From positions 1 to 6,305 of the forward strand of contig CASBRC010000460.1 in assembly GCA_949128015.1 (NCBI GenBank): a stretch of DNA of 6,305 nt. Reading direction: 5' to 3'. Each line of letters opens with the position of its first letter. Within the stretch, counting starts at the first letter, position 1. The notes beneath the pieces are model-generated. The model saw only the letters and a program-made list of their open reading frames with translations, made no database searches and was not told the DNA's origin. The stretch is from Synechococcales cyanobacterium PMM_0003 (GTDB lineage Bacteria; Cyanobacteriota; Cyanobacteriia; Pseudanabaenales; Pseudanabaenaceae). Of the stretch, positions 5,579-6,305 are shown piece after piece. Position numbers and translations under genes: made by a program.

Positions 5579-6025
5579 ATGAAATACCGCATCTTTTTTG
5601 CGATCGCGCTACTCATTTTGCTTTTGTTTCCCTTGCCAGCGTGGGCGGCAAATCCTAGCCAAGTTGTCCAATTACAAACTACAAAAAACTGTCAAGTTTG
5701 CGATTTAACAGGGGCTTATCTCCCAATTAGTAGCTTAGACTATACCTATCTACTTGCCTCCGATCTGAGTCGGGCTAACCTAAAAGGCGCAAGTATTACT
5801 TTCTCTAATTTGAGTCGAGCGAATCTGAGCGGAGCTAACCTGAGCTATGCCAACTTTAAACACACAAAAATGTTACTTACCGATTTTACTAGAGCCATCT
5901 TTGAGAAAACCGATCTTACTGAAGCCGATCTGACTAGTTCAAATATATCAGAAGCACAATTAGCCAAAGCGAAACTGTGTAAAACGGTTTTATCTAATGG
6001 ATTAATATCAAACCGTGATTGTTAA
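5579..6025 (+). CDS. Exported pentapeptide-repeat protein
   Basis: 148 residues from the ATG at 5579, supported by GGAAA at 5566-5570 and by a proper signal peptide starting there. A TTG at 5534 would add 15 residues ahead of the signal peptide. Residues 1-23 (MKYR, a hydrophobic run, then PLPAWA) look like a Sec signal cut before A24, so the protein should be in the thylakoid lumen or periplasm. From about 38 to 133 it has A(D/N)Lxx-type pentapeptides such as ANLKG, ANLSG, ANFKH and ADLTS, predicted to form a right-handed quadrilateral beta helix. Cys pairs bracket the repeat: C38 and C41 (NCQVCDLTGAYL) at the start, C134 and C148 (LCKT...ISNRDC) at the end. Similar lumenal pentapeptide proteins are common in cyanobacteria and plants with unknown function. 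I found no clear promoter, and co-transcription with xth is possible if the palindrome leaks. Confidence 0.9.
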   Translation: MKYRIFFAIALLILLLFPLPAWAANPSQVVQLQTTKNCQVCDLTGAYLPISSLDYTYLLASDLSRANLKGASITFSNLSRANLSGANLSYANFKHTKMLLTDFTRAIFEKTDLTEADLTSSNISEAQLAKAKLCKTVLSNGLISNRDC

Positions 6026-6038
6026 AGCGCTTTGCGCT
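6026..6038. repeat. Mini-hairpin after the pentapeptide gene
   Basis: AGCGC, loop TTT, GCGCT, starting directly after the stop codon (6023-6025). It has the same GC-TTT-GC tip as the hairpins at 4575-4599 and 6050-6100. It is short and could be chance, but its position and loop match the neighbours. Confidence 0.45.
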
Positions 6039-6049
6039 CAAACCCGAAC

Positions 6050-6100
6050 CAGTAAAAATTTTAAAAGGGTTGCTTTGCAACCCTTTTAAAATTTTTACTG
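6050..6100. terminator. Perfect 24-pair palindrome after the pentapeptide gene
   Basis: Arms 6050-6073 and 6077-6100 are exact complements around a TTT loop. The tip is GGGTTGC/GCAACCC and the outer stem is A/T-rich, so either strand shows a GC-rich top followed by a U-rich descending arm. It is a likely terminator of the plus-strand pentapeptide gene, 25 bases after its stop. It differs in sequence from the GTGGCGC copies but has the same architecture. Confidence 0.8.
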
Positions 6101-6119
6101 TGATTCGCTTGATCGGAAT

Positions 6120-6305
<186 letters not shown>

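Noticed and set aside
5437..5658. Plus-strand open frame overlapping the end of xth and the start of the pentapeptide gene
   Set aside because: It reads through the palindrome and is out of frame with the signal peptide of the real gene.

Overview
This window comes from a cyanobacterial chromosome. Twelve copies of the octamer GCGATCGC (the cyanobacterial HIP1 site) lie in 6.3 kb. The respiratory genes are of cyanobacterial type, and the intergenic DNA carries heptamer repeats and C-rich hairpin repeats familiar from filamentous cyanobacteria. The style of the long intergenic palindromes makes me think of a Pseudanabaena-like organism, but that is recollection and not shown by the sequence.

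Positions 1-2249, minus strand: a tightly packed operon for an alternative respiratory terminal oxidase (ARTO type). In transcription order it holds two related DUF2231 four-helix membrane proteins (2249-1749 and 1752-1141), oxidase subunit II (ctaC, 1132-200) and the first 67 codons of subunit I (ctaD, 203-1, cut by the window edge). Two of the three junctions are 4-base ATGA overlaps and the third is an 8-base gap with a strong ribosome binding site, so the four products are probably made together. Subunit II has lost the two Cys and one of the His ligands of the CuA centre, so it should not accept electrons from cytochrome c in the usual way. The visible part of subunit I also lacks the Arg/Asp pair of the bo3 quinol site, which leaves the electron donor open. 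The two His-bearing DUF2231 proteins made from the same operon are candidates for a role in electron delivery or assembly.

Positions 2250-2705: no convincing gene. The stretch holds a long palindrome and a composite of two inverted C-rich hairpin repeats, one of which is interrupted by a different 22-base repeat.

Positions 2706-4503, minus strand: a PLP-dependent Orn/Lys/Arg-type amino acid decarboxylase, with a heptamer tandem repeat translated in frame inside it, and upstream of it bolA. A 59-base perfect palindrome lies between them and contains the bolA stop codon.

Positions 4504-6025: a divergent promoter region with a small hairpin, then on the plus strand xth (exodeoxyribonuclease III) and an exported pentapeptide-repeat protein, separated by another palindrome that begins on the xth stop codon. 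Positions 6026-6172 hold three consecutive hairpins, the last of which contains the end of a minus-strand GNAT acetyltransferase gene that runs off the right edge (6305-6159).

The recurring theme outside the oxidase operon is a set of long, nearly perfect palindromes with 2-3 base loops. They sit at gene ends, several share the core GTGGCGC, and three of them contain or touch a stop codon.
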